A stretch of 52,282 bases of DNA, taken from assembly GCA_028869595.1 (NCBI GenBank), contig JAGWRU010000001.1:1-52282 (forward strand), written 5' to 3'. This DNA is from Rhodospirillales bacterium (GTDB taxonomy: Bacteria; Pseudomonadota; Alphaproteobacteria; Acetobacterales; Acetobacteraceae). The notes under the pieces are model-generated. The model was not told the origin of the DNA. It was given only the letters and a program-made list of their open reading frames with translations, and did not search any database. Below, piece by piece: positions 51,666 to 52,282 of the stretch. The position numbers and the translations under genes were made by a program. Position 1 is the stretch's first letter. Each line of letters starts with the position of its first letter.

Positions 51666-52282
51666 ATGACGCAGGACTGCGATTGCCTCATCGTCGGTGG
51701 CGGCATTCTTGGGCTTGCCCATGCCCTGGCGGCCCATCGCGCCGGCATGCGCGTCACGGTGCTGGAGCGCGAGGCCCGCGCGGTCGGTGCCTCGATCCGC
51801 AATTTCGGTTTCATCACCGTAACCGGGCAGGAAGCCGGCCCGACCTGGCGGCGGGCGCGGCGTTCGCGCGATGTCTGGGCGGAGATCGCCCCGCGCGCCG
51901 GCATCGCCATCCATCAGCGCGGCCTGCTGCTCTGTGCCCGCCGGGCGGAGGCGCTGGCGGTGATCGAGGCCTTCGCCGCGACCGATATGGGGGCGGCCTG
52001 CCGCGTGCTGCGCGGGCGGGAGATGGAGCGGTTTGCCCCGGCGCTGCGCCCCGGTCTTGCCGGCGCTCTGCTCAGCCCGCACGAAATCCGCGTCGAAAGC
52101 CGCGAGGCGATCCCGCAACTGACCGCCTGGCTGGCCGGGCAGGGGGTGATGTTTCTGCCGCGCATGGCCGTCTCGGCGGTGGAGGAAGGCGCGGTCGTCA
52201 CCCCGGCCGGGCGGTTCACCGCCAAGCGTATCATCGTCTGCCCCGGCCCCGATCTGGCGACGCTGTTCCCCGAAGTGATGGC
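51666..52282 (+). CDS. FAD-dependent oxidoreductase of the HpnW/PbfD type (partial, 3' end outside window)
   Basis: 205 complete codons are visible. The N-terminal dinucleotide motif is IVGGGILGLAHALAAHRAG, followed by the ERE that binds FAD ribose. ARAVGASIRNFGFITVTGQ is characteristic of the TIGR03364 group, proposed to act on phosphonates and, in the PbfD case, on N-methylated aminoethylphosphonate. GGTGAAAG precedes the ATG. Facing the PbfA-like gene across 94 bp, it supports a phosphonate role for both. The C-terminal catalytic part is beyond the window. Confidence 0.8.
   Translation, partial: MTQDCDCLIVGGGILGLAHALAAHRAGMRVTVLEREARAVGASIRNFGFITVTGQEAGPTWRRARRSRDVWAEIAPRAGIAIHQRGLLLCARRAEALAVIEAFAATDMGAACRVLRGREMERFAPALRPGLAGALLSPHEIRVESREAIPQLTAWLAGQGVMFLPRMAVSAVEEGAVVTPAGRFTAKRIIVCPGPDLATLFPEVM

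Noticed and set aside
1-52282. tRNA, rRNA, integrase or transposase genes
   Set aside because: I looked through the gaps between genes on both strands and saw no cloverleaf, rRNA segment or recombinase motif; a covariance-model search would be needed to exclude small RNAs.

Overview
This is a GC-rich window of gene-dense bacterial chromosome. It carries about 47 protein genes, no rRNA or tRNA that I can see, no CRISPR array and no intact insertion sequence. Gene content points to an alphaproteobacterium, most likely the Acetobacteraceae/Rhodospirillales. The pointers are a hisZ-purA pair, a single-chain GcvP in a gcvT-gcvH-gcvP operon behind a tandem glycine riboswitch, a DUF1127 protein and a YqjI-like PadR regulator. 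The taxonomic call is inference from content, not from a marker gene.

Layout. 1-930: tail of an unknown gene and a VapBC-type toxin-antitoxin pair. 935-4242 (minus): manC (GDP-mannose supply), a secreted PRC-barrel protein and an MFS transporter. 4430-6606: an M20 amidohydrolase and a ketopantoate-reductase-like enzyme. 6603-9770: homogentisate catabolism, with a MarR regulator divergent from hmgA-fahA and a perfect palindrome inside the shared promoter. 9795-14527 (minus): the glycine cleavage operon and its riboswitch. 14600-17617 (minus): an acyl-carrier-protein, MBOAT acyltransferase and SGNH protein cassette. 17962-19337: an ECF sigma factor with an RskA-type anti-sigma. 19405-22081: YqgE, a MliC-type lysozyme-inhibitor lipoprotein, a peroxiredoxin, DUF2218 and the His-rich PadR. 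22151-24690 (minus): a second MBOAT-SGNH cassette. 24746-27334: a MITE-like inverted repeat, hisZ and purA. 27364-32668 (minus): family III CoA-transferase, SDR, zwf and a ThDP enzyme. 32771-34461: a DHA2-type MFS pump and a copper-chaperone-like protein. 34446-37798 (minus): DedA, ATP-grasp, UppP and HAD phosphatase. 38060-43640: DUF1127, LysR, a cysteine-desulfurase-like protein, MFS, DUF169 and TrmO. 43750-48780: an RND efflux operon ending in a frameshifted DUF4410-type lipoprotein. 48828-50218: SDR and carboxymuconolactone-decarboxylase-like protein. 50219 to the end: two divergent genes for aminoethylphosphonate-type catabolism (PbfA-like lyase, HpnW/PbfD-like flavoenzyme).

The most interesting candidate system is the pair of envelope acylation cassettes 5 kb apart. 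One is a compact DltC/DltB/DltD-like trio in an apparently Gram-negative organism, without a visible DltA ligase. It is read divergently from an ECF sigma/anti-sigma pair. Between it and the second cassette lie a lysozyme-inhibitor lipoprotein and a peroxiredoxin, so an envelope-modification and envelope-defence neighbourhood is plausible. The best regulatory architectures are the MarR operator in the hmgA promoter spacer, the glycine riboswitch with a copy of its own aptamer arm in the expression platform, and the His-rich PadR whose operator overlaps its own promoter.
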